This document shows positions 16,313 to 25,317 of a DNA stretch of 64,000 nt, piece by piece. The DNA is from Mangrovibacterium marinum (GTDB lineage Bacteria; Bacteroidota; Bacteroidia; Bacteroidales; Prolixibacteraceae), in NCBI RefSeq assembly GCF_003046625.1, contig NZ_QAAD01000007.1:124001-188000 (forward strand). Direction: 5' to 3'. Within the stretch, counting starts at the first letter, position 1. Each line of letters starts with the position of its first letter. The translations under genes were made by a program, and so were the position numbers. A model generated the notes under the pieces. That model was not told the DNA's origin. It worked only from the letters and a program-made list of their open reading frames with translations, and ran no database searches.

Positions 16313-16810
16313 TCAGATGTTGGGGATTTTTGTTTCCATTTTCGGAGCATCCGAAAGGTCACATAAATCCGATTTCAATTCCCGTGCTATGCGGGTGTTG
16401 CCCGGGAAAAAGTAGATTTGAAGAGCCAGCATGGCAAGAGCCTCCAAAAAGAAAGCGTGATGGCCGGTTAGCGCAAAACAAGCCAACATAAAATAACCGC
16501 TTCCCTCAATGGTTGCCGCCCGTACAATTATGGCTGATTGAAATTGCCTTAGTTTTTCATCGCTGGCCGTCTTTTCAATTCCACACAATCGCTTACGAGC
16601 AACAAACAGGCCTGTTGGGATGGCGATGGCCGGCAACAGATTGGCAACGATAAGCAAGTAGAATGTTATTTCCGGGGGTAAATTCCCGATGGTGCCCGAA
16701 CTGTGGATCAGCGAAAAGCTCATGGTTGAGAAAAGCACCAGCCCCAAAATTAATCCGCAATAGATGAGACGAATTGATTTCAACGACGGACGATTAAAAA
16801 AATGAATCAT
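16313..16810 (-). CDS. Small four-helix membrane protein of unknown function
   Basis: The 165-residue protein has about four predicted membrane helices (residues roughly 13-35, 48-68, 95-115 and 118-135) and hydrophilic ends. I recognise no named family or catalytic motif. It converges on the acyl-CoA synthetase gene with a 38-base gap. The composition is similar to neighbouring genes, so it is probably a native gene. Confidence 0.65.
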   Translation of the reverse strand: MIHFFNRPSLKSIRLIYCGLILGLVLFSTMSFSLIHSSGTIGNLPPEITFYLLIVANLLPAIAIPTGLFVARKRLCGIEKTASDEKLRQFQSAIIVRAATIEGSGYFMLACFALTGHHAFFLEALAMLALQIYFFPGNTRIARELKSDLCDLSDAPKMETKIPNI

Positions 16811-16970
16811 TCGGTTCGGTTTAGGTATAGCGATGCTGAAGATAGCAACTTATCCCAATAAATGAGCTGTTGTAAAAAAGGTTGGGCGAGTAGAATGGCA
16901 TCCCGGGGCATCCCGGAATTTATAAGTTGGTGGGATTTCAAATATTTCCCAAATCTCTTTTAACTTTGGT

Positions 16971-16978
16971 TTGTTATT
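16971..16978 (+). promoter_or_regulatory. -7 element (TAACTTTG) for the OmpA-type lipoprotein
   Basis: TAACTTTG fits the Bacteroidota consensus and lies 33 bases before the ATG at 17011. Confidence 0.5.
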
Positions 16979-17010
16979 AGCAAATAAACAGTTTTAAACA
17001 GAAACAAATT

Positions 17011-17730
17011 ATGAAAATGCTGAAATTTAAACTTTTCACACTCTTGTTGATCAGCGTTGGGCTGATGTTTTCATCCTGTTCGTCGTCGAAATGGGCGGCG
17101 CAGAGTAATCAAACCAAAGGTGGCATTCTGGGCGGAACCGGTGGAGCTGCTGTAGGCGCCGGCCTGGGTGCCATCCTGGCCAAAAAATCGGGTAAAGGCG
17201 CTGTTATTGGTGCTGCGGTAGGTGGTGCTGTGGGCACGGGAGCCGGAATCCTGATCGGTAAAAAGATGGATAAGCAACAGGCCGAGCTCGAACGTATTGA
17301 AGGGGCACAGGTTGAAACCGTGACCGACTCGAATAACTTGCAGGCCATTAAGGTGACCTTCGACAGTGGGATCCTGTTTGCAACCGGAAAAAGTAACCTT
17401 AGCACGGCGTCGAAAGATGCTTTGGCCCGGTTTGCCAGCTCGCTGCGCTCGACCCCCGAAACCGATGTCACAATTTACGGGCATACCGATAATACCGGAT
17501 CGCGCGAGATTAACGAGAAGTTGTCCAACGAACGGGCTGAGTCGGTGGCCAAATATCTGATCGAAAACGGTGTGTCGGGTGATCGCCTGGCAACCCAGGG
17601 AAAAGCCTACGACGAGCCGGTGGCCAGCAACGAAACGGCTGAAGGCCGTGCGCTGAACCGCCGCGTTGAAATCTACATCACTGCCAACGAAACCATGATT
17701 CAACAAGCCGAACAAGGCAATTTGAACTAA
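17011..17730 (+). CDS. OmpA-domain lipoprotein with glycine zipper
   Basis: The 239-residue protein starts with a lipoprotein signal ending in the lipobox MFSSC (Cys near residue 23). A glycine-zipper segment follows (about residues 37-90, with GGILGGTGGAAVGAGLGA), then a C-terminal OmpA/MotB-type peptidoglycan-binding domain with TIYGHTDNTGS, LSNERAESVAKYL and NRRVEIYI. It probably ties the outer membrane to the cell wall. It has its own promoter and terminator. Confidence 0.93.
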   Translation: MKMLKFKLFTLLLISVGLMFSSCSSSKWAAQSNQTKGGILGGTGGAAVGAGLGAILAKKSGKGAVIGAAVGGAVGTGAGILIGKKMDKQQAELERIEGAQVETVTDSNNLQAIKVTFDSGILFATGKSNLSTASKDALARFASSLRSTPETDVTIYGHTDNTGSREINEKLSNERAESVAKYLIENGVSGDRLATQGKAYDEPVASNETAEGRALNRRVEIYITANETMIQQAEQGNLN

Positions 17731-17752
17731 GCACAAGAAATTGGAATACGAA

Positions 17753-17790
17753 AAAGCTGCTTCAACCCGGGTTGAGGTGGCTTTTTTTTT
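17753..17790 (+). terminator. Intrinsic terminator of the OmpA lipoprotein gene
   Basis: A 13-bp stem with G-U pairs (AGCTGCTTCAACC and GGTTGAGGTGGCT) and a very tight loop is followed by nine T residues, 24 bases after the stop. Confidence 0.9.
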
Positions 17791-17920
17791 GAGTGTCTCT
17801 TTGGGTGATGTGGTTTCCAACCGCATCGGGGATGTATTGAATAGGGGGTCAGCTTCAACCGGTAGCCAGGCTTCTTTTGTAGTAAACCAGCGCTGATGAG
17901 AGTTGCCCCAAAACTGGCTG
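17791..17920. other. Non-coding lead-in to the repeat array, with REP-like palindrome
   Basis: No gene is seen. A palindrome GCGGTT/AACCGC-type word (GTGGTTTCCAACCGC near 17808) is followed by CGGGGATGTATTGAAT. A related stretch occurs near 32641-32680. Confidence 0.45.
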
Positions 17921-18358
17921 TTTTTCTCGCCTACTTTTGCGCAATTCGGATCTTTTGTCCTACCGGACGGGTTTTCATCTTTGGCTTGCCCCAAAGACGA
18001 AACAGAAAACGCAAGGCTTATTTTTATCTTCAGGTGTCAGCTTCCGAAAGCTAAGTTCAGCCGGGTGATCTCCTTCTGTCGGCGGAGCTTCCCGGTTTCA
18101 CTAAGCTTCCGGTTCGCCTCTCACCATCGATAAAAATAGGTCAACCGGTTCCCGACTGTTTGACGTTGATCGAACGGCCTACTTATGCGTTGATGGTGTT
18201 TTTGTAATCTACCTGTAGCTTCTGGATTCCCCGCTCTGCTTGCAGAGAGGGGACAGAATTGAATCAATTCGAGAGGATTGGTTCATTTCAGGGGAGAGTT
18301 ACGGGGGGCCGCTGGTATACACTTTGAAAGTTCCTTCCATGACGTTTCAGAGCCTGCT
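17921..18358. repeat. Tandem ~440 bp element, copy 1
   Basis: The 438-base unit begins with five T and CTCGCCTACTTTTGCG and ends before the same sequence at 18359. It contains a strong hairpin (CCCCGCTCTGC and GCAGAGAGGGG, 18229-18252). Short ORFs in it are read identically in copy 2 but start in different sequence and lack coding character. Confidence 0.9.
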
Positions 18359-18796
18359 TTTTTCTCGCCTACTTTTGCGCAATTCGGATCTTTTGTCCTA
18401 CCGGACGGGTTTTCATCTTTGGCTTGCCCCAAAGACGAAACAGAAAACGCAAGGCTTATTTTTATCTTCAGGTGTCAGCTTCCGAAAGCTAAGTTCAGCC
18501 GGGTGATCTCCTTCTGTCGGCGGAGCTTCCCGGTTTCACTAAGCTTCCGGTTCGCCTCTCACCATCGATAAAAATAGGTCAACCGGTTCCCGACTGTTTG
18601 ACGTTGATCGAACGGCCTACTTATGCGTTGATGGTGTTTTTGTAATCTACCTGTAGCTTCTGGATTCCCCGCTCTGCTTGCAGAGAGGGGACAGAATTGA
18701 ATCAATTCGAGAGGATTGGTTCATTTCAGGGGAGAGTTGGGGGGGCCGCTGCTATACACTTTGAAAGTTCCTTCCATGACGTTTCAGAGCCTGCTT
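18359..18796. repeat. Tandem ~440 bp element, copy 2
   Basis: By eye this copy is almost identical to copy 1, the visible differences being a few bases near 18738-18752. The near identity points to a recent duplication or gene conversion. Confidence 0.9.
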
Positions 18797-18860
18797 TTTT
18801 CTTCTACTTTTGCGCAATTCGGATATTTTGTTCTACCGGACGGGTTTTCATTTTTCAGCA

Positions 18861-18874
18861 ATGGCTTTAGCCAT
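18861..18874. repeat. REP-like palindrome ATGGCT-TT-AGCCAT
   Basis: Perfect 6-bp arms with a 2-base loop, followed by TTAATACCGATT. The same palindrome with nearly the same flank occurs at 32822-32835. Confidence 0.7.
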
Positions 18875-19041
18875 TTAATACCGATTAGCTTCAAAAGTGT
18901 CGCATCGTATCACTTCGGTCCAATGCTTCTTTTTCAGTCTATCGGCATTAACCCTTGTAATTTCATCGTTTCGCTTAAGGCTCAAGCTGAAAAACAATTG
19001 GTATAATTGGGGTAGCACCAAAGGCAACACTGCAGATTCTC

Positions 19042-19059
19042 CCGTCCCGTACGGGACGG
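19042..19059. repeat. Perfect 18-bp palindrome
   Basis: CCGTCCCGT is followed directly by its reverse complement ACGGGACGG. It sits inside copy 3 of the element array. Confidence 0.85.
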
Positions 19060-19331
19060 AATTTCCCCCTGTCGTCGTTAAGCTACCCAAATAGCATCCC
19101 TCCGGGATTGCCGGAAGCTTTCCGTTTGATTTCAGCCTCTTAAGAAACATCACTCTGTTTCTTTTCTTTATAGCATTTTCGAATGTGAACACTCGATAAA
19201 ACCAGGCCAACCGCCTTCCAACTTTTTGGCATTGATCAGAAGGCCTTCTTGCTTGTGGACGCTGGTTTTAAGTGACATCCCGACAACCTGTGACAACCAC
19301 GAAAACAAGACAACCTGCCTCTCTCGCCTTC

Positions 19332-19360
19332 CATCCCTGTTGGTGATTCCCCGGAATCAG
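19332..19360. repeat. Dispersed REP-like module CATCCCTGTTGGTGATTCC
   Basis: The module ends in the palindrome GATTCC-CC-GGAATC (19345-19358). A near-identical module lies at 35473-35501, and both are preceded by GACAAC-rich sequence. Confidence 0.7.
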
Positions 19361-19477
19361 ATAGTTTTCTGTGGGTGTTGGCGGTGTGGGGAAGGTGTAT
19401 CAGTGAGACGATGTCATCATTGCACGGACCATCTACCCGATAAAATTTTTAACGGACGCAAAGGACTTGCTGTGGAT

Positions 19478-19583
19478 TAAAAAAAAAATTTACGAGCCCA
19501 AATGACGAGTCGGGGAGCTAAAAAAAATTTTTTGAGCCCAAATGACGAGCGGGGGAACTAAAAAAAATTTTACGAGCATCCCG
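19478..19583. repeat. A-tract direct repeats of ~40 bp
   Basis: Two full units (19478-19518 and 19519-19558) and one partial unit each begin with a run of A, then TTTTACGAG or TTTTTTGAG, then CCCAAATGACGAG and a G-run. An inverted, diverged copy (CTCGTCAT...TTTGGGC...TTTTTA) lies at 19621-19654. Confidence 0.8.
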
Positions 19584-19620
19584 ACAGCTGTTTTGACGGT
19601 TTTAAAAATTATAGCAGCGT

Positions 19621-19654
19621 CTCGTCATCTGCTTTGGGCTTTTTATAATTTTTA
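19621..19654. repeat. Inverted copy of the A-tract repeat
   Basis: Read on the minus strand it gives TAAAAATTATAAAAAGCCC and then AAAGCAGATGACGAG, matching the direct repeats at 19478-19558. Together they could form a long stem in RNA. Confidence 0.6.
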
Positions 19655-19845
19655 GAATCATTTGTGGGCTTCGAATCTCCTGCAAGGACGAACGCCGAGG
19701 ATTTTCGGATGTCCAGCTTGTCAAAAGTTGTCGGCTTGTTGTCCCCAATGTCAGCAATGGTTTTTGATGGTGTTCATCAACTTTCATAAAAAATCCGCTT
19801 CACCTTATGGCAAAGCGGATTTTGAACGATATCGAAACTTCTTAT

Positions 19846-21213
19846 TTAGCTTAATTCAGCAAAATACCGGTAGAATTTCGGAATGGTTTTAATGCCGTTG
19901 AAGAACTGTTCGAGCGGATAGTTCTCGTTGGGCGAATGAATGGCATCCGATCCCAGGCCGAAGCCCATCAGCACCGATTTGATGCCCAGCACCTGCTCGA
20001 AGGTTGAGATGATGGGGATGCTGCCGCCGCTGCGAACCGGAACGGGGCGTTTGCCGAAGGTATCCATATACGCTTTCTCGGCGGCCTGGTAGGCCGGTAT
20101 GTCAATGGGGCACACATAAGCCTGTCCGCCGTGCAGCGAGGTCACTTCAACCTTAACAGTTTTGGGGGCAATGGCTTCAAAATGTGTTTTAAACAGTTCC
20201 GCAATCTGCTCGTGATTCTGGTTTGGTACCAGGCGGCAGCTGATCTTGGCGTAGGCTTTCGAGGGGATCACCGTTTTGGCGCCTTCGCCCATATAGCCTC
20301 CCCAGATGCCGCACACATCGAACGAGGGGCGGATGCCTGTGCGCTCGTTGGTGGTAAAGCCGGCTTCGCCATCCTCCTGCTCCAAATCCAGCGCTGCTTT
20401 ATAAGCCTCCAGGTCGAAAGGCGCTCGTCCGAGCAGTTCGCGCTCGTCGGCCGATACTTCTTCCACATCGTCGTAAAAACCGGGAATGGTGATGTGGCCG
20501 TTCTCGTCGGTCATCCGGGCAATCAGCTTGGTCAGCACATTGATGGGGTTGGCCACCGCGCCGCCGTACATACCCGAGTGCAGGTCGCGGTTGGGGCCGG
20601 TAACTTCCACCTGCCAGTAGGCCAAGCCACGCAGCCCGGTTGTAATGGAGGGAACATCGGGGGCAATCATGCCCGTGTCCGACACCAGGATCACATCGGC
20701 TTTCAGCATCTCTTTGTTCGCCTCGCACCAGGCACCCAGGTTGGGCGATCCGATTTCTTCCTCCCCTTCAATCATAAATTTTACATTGCAGGGAAGGCAG
20801 TCGTTGGCCACCATGTATTCGAAGGCCTTGGCGTGCATGAAAGCTTGTCCTTTATCGTCGTCGGCACCGCGGGCGTAAATCTTGCCATCGCGGATTTCCG
20901 GTTCAAAGGGCGGAGATTTCCACAGTTCCAGCGGCTCAACAGGCATCACATCCAGATGGCCGTAAATCAGGACTGTTGGCTTTGCCGGATCGATAATTTT
21001 TTCGCCGTAAGTGACCGGGTTGCCGGTCGTTTCGTACACTTCGGCCCGGTCGGCACCGGCTTTCAGCAGCGTTTCTTTCCAGTATTCGGCTGCTTTGTAC
21101 ATATCGGGTTTGTGCACCGCAATAGAACTGATGGAAGGAATCCGAATCAGTCCGAACAGTTCATCTAAGAATCTTTCTTTATGCTCTTCGATGTATTGTT
21201 CAATATTTTTCAT
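19846..21213 (-). CDS. M20-family dipeptidase
   Basis: The 455-residue metallopeptidase of the M20 (CNDP-like) family hydrolyses short peptides with two Zn ions in the cytosol. Ligands and catalytic residues are visible: YGHLDVMP near residue 84, ARGADDDKGQ near 115, EGEEEIGS near 148 with the general base Glu, SDTGM near 178 and the C-terminal His in DAIHSPNE near 432. A dimerisation domain lies between. Length is normal. The gene is about 110 bases downstream of the FUSC gene on the same strand but may be separate. Confidence 0.93.
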   Translation of the reverse strand: MKNIEQYIEEHKERFLDELFGLIRIPSISSIAVHKPDMYKAAEYWKETLLKAGADRAEVYETTGNPVTYGEKIIDPAKPTVLIYGHLDVMPVEPLELWKSPPFEPEIRDGKIYARGADDDKGQAFMHAKAFEYMVANDCLPCNVKFMIEGEEEIGSPNLGAWCEANKEMLKADVILVSDTGMIAPDVPSITTGLRGLAYWQVEVTGPNRDLHSGMYGGAVANPINVLTKLIARMTDENGHITIPGFYDDVEEVSADERELLGRAPFDLEAYKAALDLEQEDGEAGFTTNERTGIRPSFDVCGIWGGYMGEGAKTVIPSKAYAKISCRLVPNQNHEQIAELFKTHFEAIAPKTVKVEVTSLHGGQAYVCPIDIPAYQAAEKAYMDTFGKRPVPVRSGGSIPIISTFEQVLGIKSVLMGFGLGSDAIHSPNENYPLEQFFNGIKTIPKFYRYFAELS

Positions 21214-21323
21214 TCAAGGAATTTTTGGATTATTAAAACGGCATAAAAGTACGCTTTTCAGTGCGAAGGAACCAGCATGATGGCATGCTTTTCCGGCTCT
21301 GAATACTTGATATATGTCAGTGC

Positions 21324-23531
21324 TTAGGCTGTTTGTCCGGTGTCGAAGGGCTGCGTACGGTCAACCAGTTTCAGGCTGAGTTCGGCAATGTTGGTCAATA
21401 CCCGCAGCTGCTGAATGGGAATAGCCGACTCACCATTGGTTTGTTTTTCACGAAGGTCGTTTGCTAAAGCCTGAAGCGCTTGTTTCTTCCCGGCAAGTTC
21501 CGCAGGCATTGGTATTTGTGCCTCTTTTAAAATGGAAAGGATGAATTTGGCTGGTTGCAGCAATTCGGCGCTGTTCTTTTCACCCAGTTCGCGGTGCGAG
21601 CCTAAGGCCGAAAGGTACGACAACAAGGCATGGTTGAGGTACGTTAAGGTGAAGGACTGTTCGCGCAGGTGCTGGTGTTTGCGCGGCTCCAGCTGCATAT
21701 CCTGCCAGGCCAGCACCAGGGCATTGTCGGCGCGGTGTGCCTGCCGGCGTGCCACCCGGTAGTCGAAGTCATCGCCGGTGCGGGGCTGCTCGTATTCGTG
21801 AATGATGGCCTCGAAGTAAAGGGCATTCTTCTCAAAAGCGGTATTCAGCAGCCGGGGTAGGCGTTTGTGTTGCCAGTCGGGCCACAGCAGGCGTACCGAG
21901 ACGATGGCCAGCAACGAACCGATAATGGTGTCGATCAGGCGCGGTACCATGGCTGCCACGCCCTGGTGCGATGCCAGGTTGAATACACACAACACAAAGG
22001 TGGTGATGAAGATGACGGCCGTGGAATATTTACGCCGCAGCCAGCTGAAGAAGAAAAATGAGGAGGCCAGCAAAAAGAGCAGCTGCCCCGCGGTGGTCGG
22101 TAATAGCTGAATGATCAACACCCCGACGATCACACCGGTGATGGTGCCCAGCACCCGTTGAAAGAGGCGTCGGCGGGTTTCGCTGTAGCTGGGCTGACAA
22201 ACAAACAGGCTGGTTAGCACAATCCATTCGCCTTTCTGCATTTGTAAGCTCTCCGAAATGGCAAAGCCAACCATAAAACAGATGCTCAGGCGGATGGCGT
22301 GGCGCATACGTGGGTGTTGCAGGCTTAGCTGATCTTTCAGGCGTTGCCATAAGCTGCGGTTATCTTTCGCCAGTTTGGGGGTGATGGGACGCTGGTTTTC
22401 GTCGGCCAGGCGCTGCAGCGATATGTTCGAGCGCGTCAGGTTGTGGATCAACAGGCTCAGCGGGTGACTTTCGTTCTGTTTAAACAGAATTTGTTTATCG
22501 TGCAGGGCTTTAATGCTCCAGTTCAGCGCAATGGGATGCCGGTAGGGGACGCCGGTGAGCAGCGAGTAGGAAAACTGCCGAATGGCATCCGACATCTGGT
22601 GCAGAATCTGTCCGATTCCTTCCATCATCTCCTGGTTATGCGGATCCTGGCTGAGCAGGTCGTAGCGTTCGTGGCTCGAGGCGGCTCGCTCGTGCAGGCT
22701 TTGCAGCAACATGAAATATTGCAGGTATACCCGCAGGGGGCTGTCGTCCTTCAGGGCGTCGGCATAGCTGCGCATCACCTCGCGGCAGCGATCCAACGAT
22801 CCTACCAGCTTCACATTCAGCAGAGCTAGCTTGTTGCGCACTTCGCTTTGCATTTTCTCATCGCTGGGGAAAAGGTTAGCTTTCTCGTCGAAATAGTCCG
22901 CCAGGGCATAAAATCCCCGCGAAAGCTGTTCTTCCAGCAGACGGTAGGGGCGGTAGTACATGAGTATCAGCGAGAGTAAGCCGTAAAACAAGGCGCCGGC
23001 AGTCATCAGGATGGAGGGCCAGTACCAGGTGGGGCTGATCTCGATGCTGAGCATGGCGTAAATACCTACCAGAATTGCGCCGAAGGTAACGCCGCGGTAG
23101 CGTTCGCCCAGGCCGCCAATCAGCAGAAATCCGATGGTTGAAAGGCCCAGTCCCAAGCCGAGCAAAATCGGGTAGGGGCTTAAAATACCAACGGCAAAAC
23201 TGGAAATACCGAAGCTGCCAACTTTCAGAATCAGCGACTTGATGCGTCCTTTGGGGTGGTCGTCGGTTTCGGACAGCGCACCGGCCAAGGCTCCAAGACC
23301 TAAGGTAATGCCGAAAAAGGGCTTACCCAGGGCAACAAAGGGGATGGTCAGTATGGCAATGGCCAGCGTTGCTTTTGCGGCCATCAGTCGGTCGGGGCGG
23401 CTCCAAAACTCGCGGCGCAGTGGTTCGTACCAGCGGCGTTTCTCCAGCCATCGATTGATTTGATTCGTCAGCTTCACCTGTTTCAATTTTCGGATTTGTT
23501 GTTTTGCCTGGTAAAAGTAGTAATTAGCCAT
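21324..23531 (-). CDS. FUSC/YccS-like inner membrane protein
   Basis: The 735-residue protein has the two-block layout of YccS/YhfK (FUSC) proteins: one hydrophobic block at about residues 48-190, a cytoplasmic stretch at 190-400, a second block at about 405-530, and a soluble C-terminus. The segments GITLGLGALAGALSE and TSLFVCQPSYSETRRRLFQRVLGT are typical of the family. Related proteins are proposed to export aromatic acids or other small molecules; the function here is unknown. Confidence 0.88.
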   Translation of the reverse strand: MANYYFYQAKQQIRKLKQVKLTNQINRWLEKRRWYEPLRREFWSRPDRLMAAKATLAIAILTIPFVALGKPFFGITLGLGALAGALSETDDHPKGRIKSLILKVGSFGISSFAVGILSPYPILLGLGLGLSTIGFLLIGGLGERYRGVTFGAILVGIYAMLSIEISPTWYWPSILMTAGALFYGLLSLILMYYRPYRLLEEQLSRGFYALADYFDEKANLFPSDEKMQSEVRNKLALLNVKLVGSLDRCREVMRSYADALKDDSPLRVYLQYFMLLQSLHERAASSHERYDLLSQDPHNQEMMEGIGQILHQMSDAIRQFSYSLLTGVPYRHPIALNWSIKALHDKQILFKQNESHPLSLLIHNLTRSNISLQRLADENQRPITPKLAKDNRSLWQRLKDQLSLQHPRMRHAIRLSICFMVGFAISESLQMQKGEWIVLTSLFVCQPSYSETRRRLFQRVLGTITGVIVGVLIIQLLPTTAGQLLFLLASSFFFFSWLRRKYSTAVIFITTFVLCVFNLASHQGVAAMVPRLIDTIIGSLLAIVSVRLLWPDWQHKRLPRLLNTAFEKNALYFEAIIHEYEQPRTGDDFDYRVARRQAHRADNALVLAWQDMQLEPRKHQHLREQSFTLTYLNHALLSYLSALGSHRELGEKNSAELLQPAKFILSILKEAQIPMPAELAGKKQALQALANDLREKQTNGESAIPIQQLRVLTNIAELSLKLVDRTQPFDTGQTA

Positions 23532-23583
23532 AAGCCAAGAGCTGGATTGAGCTGATGGCCTGTGTTCTTTAACCTTTTGAAAA

Positions 23584-23614
23584 TAAAAAGCACCTCCGAA
23601 GTGGAAGTGCTTTT
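23584..23614 (-). terminator. Intrinsic terminator of the acyl-CoA dehydrogenase gene
   Basis: On the minus strand AAAAGCAC-TTCC pairs with GGAGGTGCTTTTT with one mismatch, 20 bases past the stop, and the stem runs into five T. Confidence 0.75.
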
Positions 23615-23634
23615 ACCCCTAAATTAATCAGTCG

Positions 23635-25179
23635 TTAAACTGAGTGTTTTAACCATGAACTGTTTTCCTGGTAGTTGTCAACCACCAGTAGTTGTGTTTT
23701 ACGATGGAAGGTGCCCATCAGTTGTTGAATTTCCTGTTCAAGCATCTCTAGTCCTCCTTCAATCAGGTCGGCCCGGAAGCCTTCGTCGGCCAGTTTGTGA
23801 ACCATGTCCATAGAGATCACGCGCCCCATGATTTGACCCAGTTCAACCAGTTTGCGCTGCGGCAGTTGCATGTCGAGCTTAAAGTTGAATAGCTCCTTCA
23901 GCTGATCTGCCGACCTGTTGGTCAGCGGATTGGCCTTCATAAATTGAAACAGGTTCGATTCTTTCAGTTTCTTCATCTGTTTCACCAGCCCTTCCGAGAT
24001 CTGTGCATACAGAATGTCGTTCGAGCCTTCGAAAATTTGGAACGGGCGGCTGTCGGTAATTCCGCGGCCCGCAATGTGACTGTTGCGGTAAGCTTTGGCT
24101 CCCACCAGTTGGGTAACCGACTGGGCGGCTTGTTGCATTAGGTCGGTAATGACCGATTTTACGGCATTGGCTTCAATGCCGATTCCTGTTAAGTCTTTAT
24201 CCAGGCCGGCATTTTTGGCACTGTTGGCACACATGGCCGAGCAAACCGTAAAGGATGCTTGCAGCTTCGAAAGACGCTCCTGCACCTGGTCGTAGCTAAA
24301 CAGGCTTTTTCCGCCCACCAAGCGTTGCTTACAGTGGTTGATGCCTTCGTCCAACATCCGTTGAATGAAGCCCATACCCATTCCCGGAAATTGCATCCGG
24401 CTGCGGTGCAGCAGATCCAGCATCATTTTTACACCGGTTGTGTGGGGTGTCAGCTTTTGGACTTTGGGGATGGACACATCGATGTGGTTGCGGCCATAAG
24501 GAATCTGGTACAAGCCCAGATTGTCGTAAAACTCTTCCACTCGAATCGATTGGCCGGGCTGTGTTACATCGCAGATAAAGAAGTCGATATCGCGCTTCAG
24601 GTCGCCCTGTTCGGTTTTGCCGCGCGCTGTTAGCAGCCAGAAATCGGCCCAGCCGGTTAAGCCGGCCCAGTGCTTCTTGCCCGACAGCTGGTAGTGTTTT
24701 TCATTTTCGGTAAATGATGTTTGCATATTCAGGGCGTCGCTGCCAAAGTCCGGTTCGGTAATCATCAGCCCGCCCATGGTTTTGTTTTCGATGAAACGTT
24801 TAAACACCGGCGCTTTGGCCTCGTGCGATGCATATTTGGCAACGGGCTGCAGAAACAGCGCCGAGTTAATACCGAAGGTTAACGAAAGGGCGAGCGATTC
24901 GTACGAAGCCGCTTCGAGCAAGGCCAGGTTTTCGCGCATCACCGCACCGCGGCCACCGTATTCGGTCGGAATCCCAATTGATAAGGGATTCGTATCCATG
25001 ATTTCACGCAGAACAAAGGGCGGAATGCCACGTTGCTGTGCATATTGGTTTACGTCGCCACGCAGGTGAAATACCTGGTGCATCTTTTCTTTCAATCGTT
25101 TCAGAAAATCTTGTATGGGTTCGCGTGTTGGTGTAGAAATATCCTTTTTTAACGGAGATTTCGAGATCAATTCATTCAT
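23635..25179 (-). CDS. Acyl-CoA dehydrogenase
   Basis: The 514-residue flavoprotein introduces a double bond into an acyl-CoA, passing electrons to ETF. The N-terminal helical domain is followed by the FAD/substrate segment MITEPDFGSDA near residue 138, a beta domain, and a C-terminal helical domain with GRGITDSRPFQIFEGSNDIL near 375. The Glu in FEGSNDIL is where the catalytic base lies in many family members. About 70 residues beyond the usual core are found at the C-terminus. It has its own terminator and no obvious operon partner; the chain length of the substrate is not evident. Confidence 0.9.
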   Translation of the reverse strand: MNELISKSPLKKDISTPTREPIQDFLKRLKEKMHQVFHLRGDVNQYAQQRGIPPFVLREIMDTNPLSIGIPTEYGGRGAVMRENLALLEAASYESLALSLTFGINSALFLQPVAKYASHEAKAPVFKRFIENKTMGGLMITEPDFGSDALNMQTSFTENEKHYQLSGKKHWAGLTGWADFWLLTARGKTEQGDLKRDIDFFICDVTQPGQSIRVEEFYDNLGLYQIPYGRNHIDVSIPKVQKLTPHTTGVKMMLDLLHRSRMQFPGMGMGFIQRMLDEGINHCKQRLVGGKSLFSYDQVQERLSKLQASFTVCSAMCANSAKNAGLDKDLTGIGIEANAVKSVITDLMQQAAQSVTQLVGAKAYRNSHIAGRGITDSRPFQIFEGSNDILYAQISEGLVKQMKKLKESNLFQFMKANPLTNRSADQLKELFNFKLDMQLPQRKLVELGQIMGRVISMDMVHKLADEGFRADLIEGGLEMLEQEIQQLMGTFHRKTQLLVVDNYQENSSWLKHSV

Positions 25180-25317
25180 GTTTTTTTATTCAAAATAAAA
25201 GATGGAAATATCTTTTAGTGGTTATGAAACAAGAATGATGGCGGAATGTTCTTCGAGAACCGGTATTTAGAACGCCCGAAATTATGTGTTGTAGCTGAAA
25301 TTTGCCGATAGATTCGT

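Larger units (their letters stand above)
18797..19272. repeat. Tandem element, copy 3, diverged and interrupted
   Basis: It opens with the unit start (CTACTTTTGCGCAATTCGG, then CTACCGGACGGGTTTTCA) and closes with a diverged form of the unit end: AGGCCAACCG near 19204 and GGCATTGATCAGAAGGCC near 19228. The middle differs and holds REP-like palindromes, so this is an older copy. Confidence 0.65.

Noticed and set aside
17903-18571. Repeated short ORFs (76-97 codons) in the tandem element
   Set aside because: The shared C-terminal readings simply reflect the DNA duplication; the N-terminal parts differ, no ribosome binding sites are seen and two other frames are equally open.
20131-21168. A 345-codon plus-strand frame opposite the M20 dipeptidase
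   Set aside because: It is the antisense shadow of a gene with intact catalytic residues and shows no family likeness.
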